Notes under the pieces: model-generated
Told to the model about the DNA's origin: nothing
The model's database searches: none
Seen by the model: only the letters and a program-made list of their open reading frames with translations
Assembly (NCBI GenBank): GCA_963506915.1
Contig: CAUORE010000004.1
Span: forward strand, 6,935-70,934
Direction: 5' to 3'
From: JABCPE02 sp963506915
GTDB lineage: Bacteria > Bacteroidota > Bacteroidia > Flavobacteriales > Weeksellaceae
DNA length: 64,000 nt
Made by a program: the position numbers and the translations under genes
In this document: piece after piece, positions 9,258-17,339 of the stretch
Numbering within the stretch: position 1 is the first letter of the stretch
Layout: every line of letters begins with the position of its first letter

Positions 9258-10763
9258 ATGAAAAAAATAGTAGTATTATTATCAACAATATCTTTACTAG
9301 GAGGACTTATCTCTTGTAGGGAAGAATCTTTTCTGAATACAGAACCAACAGAGACTATTTCTACTCCTTCCACACAAGCTAAATTATATGGTGCATATCT
9401 TATGATGGCAAAATCTGGGACTGGGGGAACATCTCAACATAGTGATTTTGGACAAAGAGGATATGATATATTTACAGACTTACTTTCGTCTGATATGGCA
9501 ATGCCAAGAAACACTTATGGTCATTATAGAGAAATAGTGAATTTAACGGCTACTACTGATTATACAGATACATATAATTATATGCCTTGGAGATATTATT
9601 ATAGATTGATTAATGCGGTGAATGATGTTATTAAGGAAACAGGAGGGAATGGAGTTGTTCCAGCTAACCAAAATGATAAATATCTAATGGGGCAGGCAAA
9701 AGTTTTGAGAGCGCATGCATATTTCTATCTATTGCAGCTTTATACTGCGGAATATAGTCCTTCTTCAGAGGCAATTCCTTTGTATTTAGAGCCTAATATG
9801 CAACCTCGTCCAAAGTCTACACAGGCAGAAGTTTATTCAGCAATTATTAGCGATTTGAATGATGCTGTAACTTTATTGGATGGCTTTAATAGACCTAATA
9901 AAGGGGTAGTTAATAAGTATGTAGCAAAAGGAATGTTGGCTTATACATATGCTGCAATGGGAGATAATGCCAATGCTTCTGCATTAGCATTAGAGGTTAT
10001 GAATAGTAGTGGACATTCTATCACAACAAAAGAACAAGTAGTGAGATATCGTCACAATGGAGCTACAGAATCTGGAGGTGGATTTAATAATTTAGAAACA
10101 GATAGCTGGATGTGGGGAATAGATATTACCACAAATAGTGATTTAGGATGGATAAACTGGTGGGGACAAGCAGATGTTTATACATATGGCTATCAGTGGG
10201 CTGGAGATACTAAGTCTATAGATGAAGGTTTGTATAATTCTATAAGAACTGATGATATTAGAAAAAATCAGTTTGTGAGTATGACTGCTTCAGGAGCTGT
10301 ATTAAGTAATATTGCAGATACTAATGCAAGGTATAGTTATATTGCAGCAAATAAGTTCTTTACGCCGGAGAGAGTTCTTCAAGGGTCTAGAAATACTACT
10401 AATGATTATTTCTATATGAGAGTAGATGAATTCCATCTTTTGGCGGCAGAAACTCTGGCTAAGCAGGGTAACGATGCTCAGGCAAGAACTATATTGAAAA
10501 ATTATTTATCAAATAGAATTACGAATGTATCATATATTGATGGTTTGTCGGGGGCAAGTCTACAAGCTGAAATATATAAGAATACGAGAATAGAATTTTG
10601 GGGAGAAGGGAAATCATACTTAGCTATGAAGCGTAATAGAGCTACTATTACTAGAGGAAGTAATCATTTATATCATGCAGGAGCAAGTTTCCAGTATAAT
10701 GATTCTAAATTGTCACTCAAAATTCCTCAACAAGAAGTGTTAAACAATCCTTATATTAATTAG
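9258..10763 (+). CDS. SusD/RagB family nutrient-binding outer-membrane lipoprotein
   Basis: A 501-residue lipoprotein that forms the lid of the SusC-type receptor encoded 11 bases upstream and captures its ligand at the cell surface. The signal peptide ends in the lipobox LISC (Cys 20), followed by an acidic ESFLNTEP segment typical of the family. SusD signatures include the helical TPR-like stretches WRYYYRLINAVNDV, KVLRAHAYFYLLQLY and YVAKGMLAYTYAAMGD. The C-terminus, KIPQQEVLNNPYIN, is characteristic of SusD proteins. The gene ends 50 bases before the porin gene, and its terminator overlaps the start of that gene. Confidence 0.95.
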   Translation: MKKIVVLLSTISLLGGLISCREESFLNTEPTETISTPSTQAKLYGAYLMMAKSGTGGTSQHSDFGQRGYDIFTDLLSSDMAMPRNTYGHYREIVNLTATTDYTDTYNYMPWRYYYRLINAVNDVIKETGGNGVVPANQNDKYLMGQAKVLRAHAYFYLLQLYTAEYSPSSEAIPLYLEPNMQPRPKSTQAEVYSAIISDLNDAVTLLDGFNRPNKGVVNKYVAKGMLAYTYAAMGDNANASALALEVMNSSGHSITTKEQVVRYRHNGATESGGGFNNLETDSWMWGIDITTNSDLGWINWWGQADVYTYGYQWAGDTKSIDEGLYNSIRTDDIRKNQFVSMTASGAVLSNIADTNARYSYIAANKFFTPERVLQGSRNTTNDYFYMRVDEFHLLAAETLAKQGNDAQARTILKNYLSNRITNVSYIDGLSGASLQAEIYKNTRIEFWGEGKSYLAMKRNRATITRGSNHLYHAGASFQYNDSKLSLKIPQQEVLNNPYIN

Positions 10764-10787
10764 AAAGTTTTGTTTTCCAAAATTTAT

Positions 10788-10795
10788 TAAATTTG
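10788..10795 (+). promoter_or_regulatory. -7 promoter element TAaaTTTG for the porin gene
   Basis: TAAATTTG at 10788-10795 matches the Bacteroidetes -7 consensus. A TTTG at 10769-10772 is only 15 bases upstream, so the -33 element is non-ideal. The predicted transcription start (about 10799-10801) falls within the 5' arm of the adjacent hairpin. Confidence 0.45.
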
Positions 10796-10830
10796 TACCT
10801 CATAAAATTTTTATGAGGTACATTTTTTTT
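10795..10830 (+). terminator. rho-independent terminator of susCD overlapping the porin start codon
   Basis: A perfect 12-bp hairpin has arms GTACCTCATAAA (10795-10806) and TTTATGAGGTAC (10810-10821), with a three-base loop. It is followed by ATTTTTTTT (10822-10830). The 3' arm contains the ATG (10813-10815) of the following gene, and the T-tract encodes the hydrophobic start of its signal peptide. It is clearly terminator-like for readthrough transcripts from susD. Confidence 0.8.
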
Positions 10831-12720
10831 ATATTAATATTGCTGGGAAGCTTTTTAAAGGCGCAGACAAATGATTTGCCAGTGAGTGATTCCGTTGTGG
10901 TGGACAATGGAGAGAAGGATTCTATACAGATTTTTAGACCGACGATTGATGATTATCAGTTTTTCACGCAGTTTTCTCAGCGAAAAGCGTTTGATACTGT
11001 TTTCACTATTGGTAAATCTTATCAATTTACTCAATATAATAATAGGGATAATTTTGGGAAAATCCAGTTTGCGAATATCGGAGAGGGATTTCAGAATTTG
11101 GTTTATAAGACTGATGCAGAGCAGGATTTAGCATTATTGCCTACAAGAAAATCTTTCTTTATACTGGGAATTAAGGATATAAAATATTACGATGTGAAAA
11201 GTCCCACTACGGCATTCTATTATCATAATGGAATGAGTAGCGGCGGAGCTCTGCAAACAACTTATACTCAGAATATTGGCAAAAGGTTTAATTTTGCGAT
11301 AGAGTATATGGGGCTGCGTTCGGAGGGGCTGTATCAGAGGGAAATAGCATCTTCTAATAATACCATTTTCTCTGCACATTATCTTTCTAAAAACTCCAAA
11401 TATGAGGCTTTTGCGCATTTTATTCATCAGAATATTTCTAATGAGGAGAATGGGGGAATTGCGAATTTGGAGAATTTTACAAGTGGAGATTCTCGATTCA
11501 ACAGCAGAAAAAACCTTACAGTGAATTTACATAATACCTACACCAGAATGGCAGTGAGGAGGTTTTATTTTAGCCATTATTTTGCACCTTTCGATGTGGA
11601 GAAATTTCCATTTAAGCTGAGTCATACAATTTTTTATCAAACCAATAAATATTTCTACACACAGGATGGCACAGAGAACTATTATTCATCTTCGTTGATT
11701 ACGGATTATCCTACCAATAATAAGAGGAAATCGACTAAATTCAGCAATACAGTGAGTTTGCTTTTTGATAATGAGGCTTTTAGAGCGGAAGCGGGAGTTC
11801 GTTATCAAAACATCAGTTATAGGTCATTTTATCCGTTGATAATCAGTGGATTACAGGAAGATTCTAAATTTAAGGAAAATCGTTTGGGATTGGTAGGAAA
11901 TCTTAAAATAAAACTTTGGGATAAAATCAATCTAAATTCGGATTTGGAAATTTCTAACGGAAAAGCCTTTGGAAATTATCTAAATTCAGAAAATCATCTG
12001 ACTTTTGAGCCTATTGAGGGTTATTCCATCAGCGGGCATGTGAAATTCAAATCGGCAGCTCCATCGTTTAATTACTTGATGAACACTTCTTTTTATCAAG
12101 ATTATAATTTCAAATATTCTGATTTTAAGAACCAAAATGTTTTGGAAATAGGAGCGGATTTAAATCTCAAATGGTTTGATACTAAGCTGTTTGCGAATTA
12201 TTTCAGAATAGGGCAGCTGGCGTATTTTAATTCTTCGGCGATGCCTCAGCAGAGCACTTCATCAGTGAATATATCGCAGATAGGAGGCGAGGCTACATTT
12301 ACTTATCGTAAATTTAATTTTAACGCTAAGGTATTGCTTCAGAATGTTTTAAATAATAAAGATGTGCTTCCATTGCCAGAATTCATAGGAAGGGCGAATG
12401 TTTATTATCAATCCAAAATATTCAAAAAAGCGGCTGAAATTCAGACGGGAATCAAGGCTTATTATTTCTCAAAATTTGCCTCACAGCAGTATTTCCCGAT
12501 ACTTAATGAATTTATCCTACTATCCACAAATTCGCATTCCATCGGAGGCAGGCCGTTGGTAGATGTTTATTTTAATATGAAAGTAAAACGAATGATGATT
12601 TATGCTGAAGCACAGCATCTTAACACTACTTTCATGAAAAATCAGTCCTATGCTGCGCCGTTTTATCCAGTGGCAGATTTTAGGCTGAATTTAGGTTTGG
12701 TATGGTATTTATTCCATTAA
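10813..12720 (+). CDS. putative outer-membrane porin (Bacteroidetes Porin_10-like)
   Basis: A 635-residue protein with a Sec signal peptide (MRYIFFILILLGSFLKAQ, cleavage near residue 18). The long mature part is rich in alternating aromatic and polar residues typical of beta-barrel strands, for example NFAIEYMGLRSEGLYQR and ending in FRLNLGLVWYLFH. It resembles the 'putative porin' family of Bacteroidetes. The function is inferred from fold only. The start codon is fixed by the signal peptide and lies inside the hairpin at 10795-10821, so translation from long susCD transcripts could be restrained. The bshC gene follows after 12 bases. Confidence 0.8.
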   Translation: MRYIFFILILLGSFLKAQTNDLPVSDSVVVDNGEKDSIQIFRPTIDDYQFFTQFSQRKAFDTVFTIGKSYQFTQYNNRDNFGKIQFANIGEGFQNLVYKTDAEQDLALLPTRKSFFILGIKDIKYYDVKSPTTAFYYHNGMSSGGALQTTYTQNIGKRFNFAIEYMGLRSEGLYQREIASSNNTIFSAHYLSKNSKYEAFAHFIHQNISNEENGGIANLENFTSGDSRFNSRKNLTVNLHNTYTRMAVRRFYFSHYFAPFDVEKFPFKLSHTIFYQTNKYFYTQDGTENYYSSSLITDYPTNNKRKSTKFSNTVSLLFDNEAFRAEAGVRYQNISYRSFYPLIISGLQEDSKFKENRLGLVGNLKIKLWDKINLNSDLEISNGKAFGNYLNSENHLTFEPIEGYSISGHVKFKSAAPSFNYLMNTSFYQDYNFKYSDFKNQNVLEIGADLNLKWFDTKLFANYFRIGQLAYFNSSAMPQQSTSSVNISQIGGEATFTYRKFNFNAKVLLQNVLNNKDVLPLPEFIGRANVYYQSKIFKKAAEIQTGIKAYYFSKFASQQYFPILNEFILLSTNSHSIGGRPLVDVYFNMKVKRMMIYAEAQHLNTTFMKNQSYAAPFYPVADFRLNLGLVWYLFH

Positions 12721-12732
12721 AATAAAGGTAAA

Positions 12733-14310
12733 ATGAACAAAAAAGAGATATTTTTAAAAGACATATACAGCATTCCCAGCCTTATTAAGGGCTTTTTCGC
12801 TGATGAGGAATATGCTTCGCGTAGGTTTTCTTTGGGAAATGTGCAGAAACAGGTGGAATTGAAGGAAAAAAGCTATTCCAAAGAGCAGAGAAAAATTCTT
12901 TGTGAGGTTTTGGAAAAACAATTAGGAAAATTGCAATTGTCTGATAAACAGAAAGAAAATTTGCAAACTCTTTCACAGGAGAATGTTTTTACCATCGTTA
13001 CGGGGCATCAGCTGAATCTGTTTACAGGATCTGCGTTTTTCGTTTATAAAATTTTGCAGACAATAAAAACGACAGATTTTCTAAATCAAAATATTCAAGG
13101 AAAAAAATTCGTTCCTATATTTTGGATGGCTACGGAAGACCACGATTTTGAGGAAATAAATCATTTTAAAACTCAAAATCACATTTATAGCATCGATGGA
13201 AAATCAGGAGGAGCGGTCGGCAGAATAAAGGTTGAGAGAAACAATTTCATAGAAGAATTTGAAAAAGAATTTAAATATAATGATTTTGGTAAGGAGCTGA
13301 TAGACTGGATGAAGGAGGCGTATGCAGAGCGAAATACACTGGCAGAAGCTACCAAAACGCTTGTGAATAAACTCTTTGCTGACCGAGGACTGCTGATGAT
13401 AGATGGAGATGACCGAGGGCTGAAAGAGCAGATGAAAGGGATTTTTGCTGATGAATTGAAAAATAATTCACTGAAAAAAGAAACGCACCAATCCGTAGAA
13501 AATCTCACGAAAAAATATGGAAAAGTGCAGGTGAATCCGAGGGAAATCAATTTATTTTATCTTACGGAAACTCGTGATAGAATAGAGTTTGATGGAGAAA
13601 AATACCATGTGGTGGACAAGGAAATTTCTTTCACAGAGGAGGAAATTTTGGCGGAATTAGAAAGTTATCCAGAAAAATTCAGCCCAAATGCAGTGATGCG
13701 CCCTATTTATCAGGAAAAAATACTTCCAAATATAGCTTATATAGGCGGAAATGCAGAGGTGATGTATTGGCTGGAATTGAAAGAATATTTCCGACATGTG
13801 CAAGTTCCTTTTCCGATTTTAATTCCGAGAAATTCAATGCTTTTCTTGACTGAAAAAACAGCAAATAAAATCCAGAAAATGGGACTTGGGATAGATGAAT
13901 TTTTCATGGATTATGCGGAGATTATCAAAGAGAAATTGCTTTTTGAATCGGAACTTTTGGAGATTCTTACAGAAAAAGAAGAGGAGCTGAAAAAATCTTT
14001 TGGGCTGCTGAAAGAAAAATCTTCACTTACAGATAAGACTTTTAGGAATTTGGTGGAAGCGGAGGAGATCCGCCAGTTGAAATCTTATAACCGAATGAAA
14101 AAGAGACTTTTGCGAGCGGAAAAAATAAAACAATACGAGAAATATATGCAGCTGAGACAGTTGTATTTAGATGTTCATCCTAATGCTGTATGGCAGGAGA
14201 GAGTGCTGAATTTCAGTGTGTTTTATGCGCAGAAAGGAAGAGTGTGGATAGAAGAATGCTATCAAAAAATGGATGTGGAAAACTCTGTGCTAATTATTTC
14301 GTGCATTTAA
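12733..14310 (+). CDS. bshC: bacillithiol biosynthesis cysteine-adding enzyme BshC
   Basis: A 525-residue cytoplasmic enzyme that adds cysteine to glucosaminyl-malate in the last step of bacillithiol synthesis. Recognised by family motifs: VTGHQLNLFTGSAFFVYKI (about residues 93-111), FVPIFWMATEDHDFEEINH (about 131-149) and the Lys/Glu-rich coiled coil near 420-470 typical of the helical insert. The length matches the family (about 530). No other bsh genes are in the window. It begins 12 bases after the porin gene and probably shares its transcript; the functional link to the porin is not obvious. Confidence 0.93.
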   Translation: MNKKEIFLKDIYSIPSLIKGFFADEEYASRRFSLGNVQKQVELKEKSYSKEQRKILCEVLEKQLGKLQLSDKQKENLQTLSQENVFTIVTGHQLNLFTGSAFFVYKILQTIKTTDFLNQNIQGKKFVPIFWMATEDHDFEEINHFKTQNHIYSIDGKSGGAVGRIKVERNNFIEEFEKEFKYNDFGKELIDWMKEAYAERNTLAEATKTLVNKLFADRGLLMIDGDDRGLKEQMKGIFADELKNNSLKKETHQSVENLTKKYGKVQVNPREINLFYLTETRDRIEFDGEKYHVVDKEISFTEEEILAELESYPEKFSPNAVMRPIYQEKILPNIAYIGGNAEVMYWLELKEYFRHVQVPFPILIPRNSMLFLTEKTANKIQKMGLGIDEFFMDYAEIIKEKLLFESELLEILTEKEEELKKSFGLLKEKSSLTDKTFRNLVEAEEIRQLKSYNRMKKRLLRAEKIKQYEKYMQLRQLYLDVHPNAVWQERVLNFSVFYAQKGRVWIEECYQKMDVENSVLIISCI

Positions 14311-14321
14311 TTATAAAGCCG

Positions 14322-14329
14322 TATTTTTG
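14322..14329 (+). promoter_or_regulatory. -7 promoter element TAttTTTG for the LysM protein gene
   Basis: TATTTTTG at 14322-14329, just after the bshC stop, matches the -7 consensus. No good -33 TTTG is present. The ATG at 14367 is 37 bases downstream, with a palindrome in between. Confidence 0.45.
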
Positions 14330-14336
14330 TGGTCTA

Positions 14337-14352
14337 ATTGTTATATAACAAT
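14337..14352 (+). repeat. perfect 16-bp palindrome in the LysM gene leader
   Basis: ATTGTTATATAACAAT is a perfect inverted repeat starting seven bases after the -7 element and ending 14 bases before the ATG. It is placed where an operator would be, or it could fold into a weak AT-rich hairpin in the mRNA. Confidence 0.5.
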
Positions 14353-14366
14353 AATACTAAAATCAA

Positions 14367-16337
14367 ATGAAAAAAATATTATTAACCATACTAGGAACAG
14401 CATTCGCGGTATTATCTGGGCAACAGAAGAAGCATACTGTGGTGGCTAAAGAAAATCCCACTACTATTGCTAAAAAATATGGTGTCAGTGTAGATGAGCT
14501 TATTAAGCAAAATCCTAAAATAAAGGATGGAAAAATAGATATAGGAGATGTTTTGATTATTCCTAATAAACAAAAAAACACTCAAAAAACAGAAGAGAAA
14601 AAGGAGGAAAAAAAGGAAGATAAAAAGTCTACTGAAAAGAAATCCAATCAGAAATTGGGTAAAATTTATCTTCAGCCAAAACAGACTATCTATGGCATAA
14701 CCAGACAATACAAAATCTCTGAAGAAGAACTGAGAAAGCTGAATCCTAATTTGGAAAGCCATATGAAAGTGGGTGAAGCACTTGTGCTGCCAGAAGATAA
14801 AATCAGAAAGTATGGTGACAAAGCCGCTCAGCAGGAGGTAGTGGATACACCTAAAAAGGATAGAGAAGAGGAGAAAAAAACTCAAATGCTAGCTTCAGAA
14901 GATGGAGCGTATGTGGTTCAGCCAAAAGATACATATTACGGAATTACAAGGAAGTTTAACATTTCGCAGAGTGAGTTGTTTGCATTAAATCCAGGTTTGG
15001 AGCAGAGAGGACTTAGGTCTGGAGATGTTATCATAGTGAAAAATACAGCATCTTCTAAAAATGTAGCAACAACAACGAAAGAAACTTCTGAGAAAAATAC
15101 AAAACCTAAAGAGGAGAAAAACACGCCTCCAAAAGAGGTGAAAACCAAAACTTATTCTGTGGAAGAATATGTGACTCATGAGGTTAAAAAAGGCGAAAGT
15201 GCATTTGGGATTGTGAATAAATATAACATCACATATGACCAGCTTGCCGAAATGAATGGAGGACTTCCTAATGGAATAAAGCAGGGAATGGTGCTGAATA
15301 TCAAGAAGGTCAATAGACAATATGTGAAGGCCGATGATGATGTGTTTAGTATTGCTTTGATTCTGCCTTTTGGTTTTGATACTAATGATACTAAATATAG
15401 AACGCTTTCTGCGGACTTCCTAATCGGTGCTAAACTTGCTGCACAAAGAGGAATGCGAGATGGTAAAAAAGTAAGTATCAATGTGATAGATGCTGAAAAT
15501 GAGAATTCCTTTAAAAATAATTTGGCGCAGATTAACAAGACCAATACAGATTTGATTATAGGTCCATTCTTTAAGTCAAATGTGATAGAAGTTCTTGAAT
15601 ATGTGAAGAATGAAAAAATTCCTGTGGTGGCTCCATTTGCCCATACAGAGGAGATGTATAAATACAATAATCTAGTTATCGTAGAGCCAGGGAATAGAGT
15701 GTATGCAGAGAGAATCGTTCGTGAGGTCAAAAATGCTCATTCAAAAGAAAAAGTATTTATTGTAGGTGAAGAAAACAATCCAGAAGTTATTTTCCTTAAA
15801 GAACAGCTGACAAAAGAGTTATCTAAAACTGAGATAGTGGTCGTTAGTTCACCATCTGGAATAGAGCTGGAGCAGAATATGGTAACAGGACAAAGTCTGC
15901 CAGCAGTAGTTATTTTAGCAAATGATAATAATGCTGTGGGAGCAGGATTTGCGAAGAAAATAATAGAACTAGCCAAACAAACAGAAGGAATCAAGGCGTT
16001 TAGTATGTATTACCACCCTGATTTTGAGAAGAATGTAGATCCTTTAAGTAAAGCGAATTTGGTTTATTTGATGGATAGAAAAATAAATACAGATGGAGAT
16101 TTTGAGAAGGAGGTTTTGGCTGAGTTTAAAAAAGAATATTGTAGAACACCATCTAAATACACCATTATAGGTTTTGATGTGGTTAGTGATATGTTGGCAA
16201 GGGAATCAAAAGGAGAAGTCCTAAGAAATATGAGTAAAGTTCAGACTCAGTTGGCAACCAAGTTTGAATATATCCGAAACAAAAAAAATGGGGCTTTTGT
16301 GAATACTGGATTTAGAGTAGTGAGATTGGTTCCTTAG
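14367..16337 (+). CDS. multi-LysM protein with periplasmic-binding-type C-terminal domain
   Basis: A 656-residue exported protein with a signal peptide in the first ~18 residues. Four LysM peptidoglycan-binding modules follow, at about residues 23-66, 99-142, 181-224 and 268-313, joined by Lys/Glu/Thr-rich linkers. The C-terminal half (about 326-656) resembles a type 1 periplasmic binding protein (leucine/branched-chain amino-acid binding fold), for example FSIALILPFGF, SADFLIGAKLAAQRGMRDGK and DLIIGPFFKSNVIEVLEY. It probably acts at the cell wall. The combination recalls LpoA, whose C-domain has this fold and activates a peptidoglycan synthase, but that role is inference. fabD follows after 39 bases. 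Confidence 0.85.
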   Translation: MKKILLTILGTAFAVLSGQQKKHTVVAKENPTTIAKKYGVSVDELIKQNPKIKDGKIDIGDVLIIPNKQKNTQKTEEKKEEKKEDKKSTEKKSNQKLGKIYLQPKQTIYGITRQYKISEEELRKLNPNLESHMKVGEALVLPEDKIRKYGDKAAQQEVVDTPKKDREEEKKTQMLASEDGAYVVQPKDTYYGITRKFNISQSELFALNPGLEQRGLRSGDVIIVKNTASSKNVATTTKETSEKNTKPKEEKNTPPKEVKTKTYSVEEYVTHEVKKGESAFGIVNKYNITYDQLAEMNGGLPNGIKQGMVLNIKKVNRQYVKADDDVFSIALILPFGFDTNDTKYRTLSADFLIGAKLAAQRGMRDGKKVSINVIDAENENSFKNNLAQINKTNTDLIIGPFFKSNVIEVLEYVKNEKIPVVAPFAHTEEMYKYNNLVIVEPGNRVYAERIVREVKNAHSKEKVFIVGEENNPEVIFLKEQLTKELSKTEIVVVSSPSGIELEQNMVTGQSLPAVVILANDNNAVGAGFAKKIIELAKQTEGIKAFSMYYHPDFEKNVDPLSKANLVYLMDRKINTDGDFEKEVLAEFKKEYCRTPSKYTIIGFDVVSDMLARESKGEVLRNMSKVQTQLATKFEYIRNKKNGAFVNTGFRVVRLVP

Positions 16338-16376
16338 TTTTTTTAATAATAAAATAGATTTAGATTTTTCAAAAAT

Positions 16377-17252
16377 ATGAAAGCATTAGTGTTTCCTGGA
16401 CAAGGATCTCAGTTTGTGGGGATGGGTAAGGATCTTTATGATTACCGTAAGGAGATTAGAGATTTGATGAATTCTGCTAATGATATATTGGGATTTGATA
16501 TTTTGTCCGTGATGTTTGATGGGACAGAAGAGGATTTAAAGAAAACCAAAATAACACAGCCAGCTATTTTTATTCATTCTGTAGCTATTGTAAAGGCAAT
16601 CGATACAATAGGAGCAGGCATGGTGGCAGGACACTCTTTGGGTGAATTCTCTGCTTTGGTAGCAAATGGAGTTTTATCGTTTAAAGATGGGCTGGAGCTG
16701 GTTTACCAAAGAGCTTTGGCTATGCAGGAGGCTTGCGATATCAATCCTTCTTCTATGGCAGCGGTGCTTGGGCTGGATGATGATAAAGTAGAAAAAATTT
16801 GTGCAGAGATAGATGGGCTGGTAGTTCCTGCGAACTATAACTGCCCTGGGCAATTGGTGATTTCTGGTGAAACACCAGCAGTGGAAAAGGCGTGCGAAGC
16901 CCTAAAAGCAGCTGGTGCGAAAAGAGCGCTTTTACTGCCAGTGAATGGAGCTTTTCACTCTCCTTTGATGCAGCCAGCGCAAGAAAAATTAGCACAAGCA
17001 ATAGAAGGAGTTAAGTTTAGTAACCCTATTCTTCCGATTTATCAGAATGTAACAACGACTCCTGTGACAGACCCAGAGGAAATAAAAAAGAATCTGATAG
17101 CACAGCTGACAGGTCCTGTAAAATGGACACAAACGATACAAAATATGGTAAAAGATGGCGCTGACCATTTTGTGGAAGTGGGGCCAGGGAAAACATTACA
17201 AGGATTGATAAAGAAAATATCGCCTAGTATTATGGTTTCATCAGGGATATAA
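16377..17252 (+). CDS. fabD: malonyl-CoA:ACP transacylase FabD
   Basis: A 291-residue cytoplasmic enzyme that transfers malonyl groups from CoA to acyl carrier protein for fatty-acid synthesis. Diagnostic motifs are FPGQGSQFVGMG near the N-terminus, GHSLGE with the nucleophile Ser 87, and GAFHSPLM with the catalytic His 194. The Q60/Q61-type substrate segment (TKITQPAIF) is also present. The length is typical. It lies 39 bases after the LysM gene and ends 25 bases before a strong terminator. No other fab genes are adjacent, which is unusual compared with many bacteria but not rare in Bacteroidetes. Confidence 0.97.
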   Translation: MKALVFPGQGSQFVGMGKDLYDYRKEIRDLMNSANDILGFDILSVMFDGTEEDLKKTKITQPAIFIHSVAIVKAIDTIGAGMVAGHSLGEFSALVANGVLSFKDGLELVYQRALAMQEACDINPSSMAAVLGLDDDKVEKICAEIDGLVVPANYNCPGQLVISGETPAVEKACEALKAAGAKRALLLPVNGAFHSPLMQPAQEKLAQAIEGVKFSNPILPIYQNVTTTPVTDPEEIKKNLIAQLTGPVKWTQTIQNMVKDGADHFVEVGPGKTLQGLIKKISPSIMVSSGI

Positions 17253-17277
17253 TGGATTTCGTAATCTGTAAAAAATA

Positions 17278-17315
17278 TTGCTATTCTTGGATATTCCGAG
17301 GATAGCAATTTGTTT
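17278..17315 (+). terminator. rho-independent terminator after fabD
   Basis: A 14-bp stem, 17278-17291 with 17295-17308 (arms starting TTGCTATTC and ending GATAGCAA, two G-T pairs), has a three-base loop and is followed by a T-rich run TTTGTTT. Confidence 0.8.
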
Positions 17316-17327
17316 ATAAATATTATT

Positions 17328-17335
17328 TACCTTTG
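17328..17335 (+). promoter_or_regulatory. -7 promoter element TAccTTTG four bases before the GYDIA kinase ATG
   Basis: TACCTTTG at 17328-17335 lies directly after the fabD terminator and four bases before the ATG at 17340. The nearest TTTG upstream (17309-17312) has a short 15-base spacer. The geometry implies a transcript starting at or next to the ATG. Confidence 0.55.
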
Positions 17336-17339
17336 TTTT

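Noticed and set aside
14412..14885. A 157-codon minus-strand frame with many hydrophobic residues opposite the LysM gene
   Set aside because: The hydrophobic pattern comes from reading Lys/Glu-rich linker codons (AAA, GAA) as Phe and Leu on the other strand.
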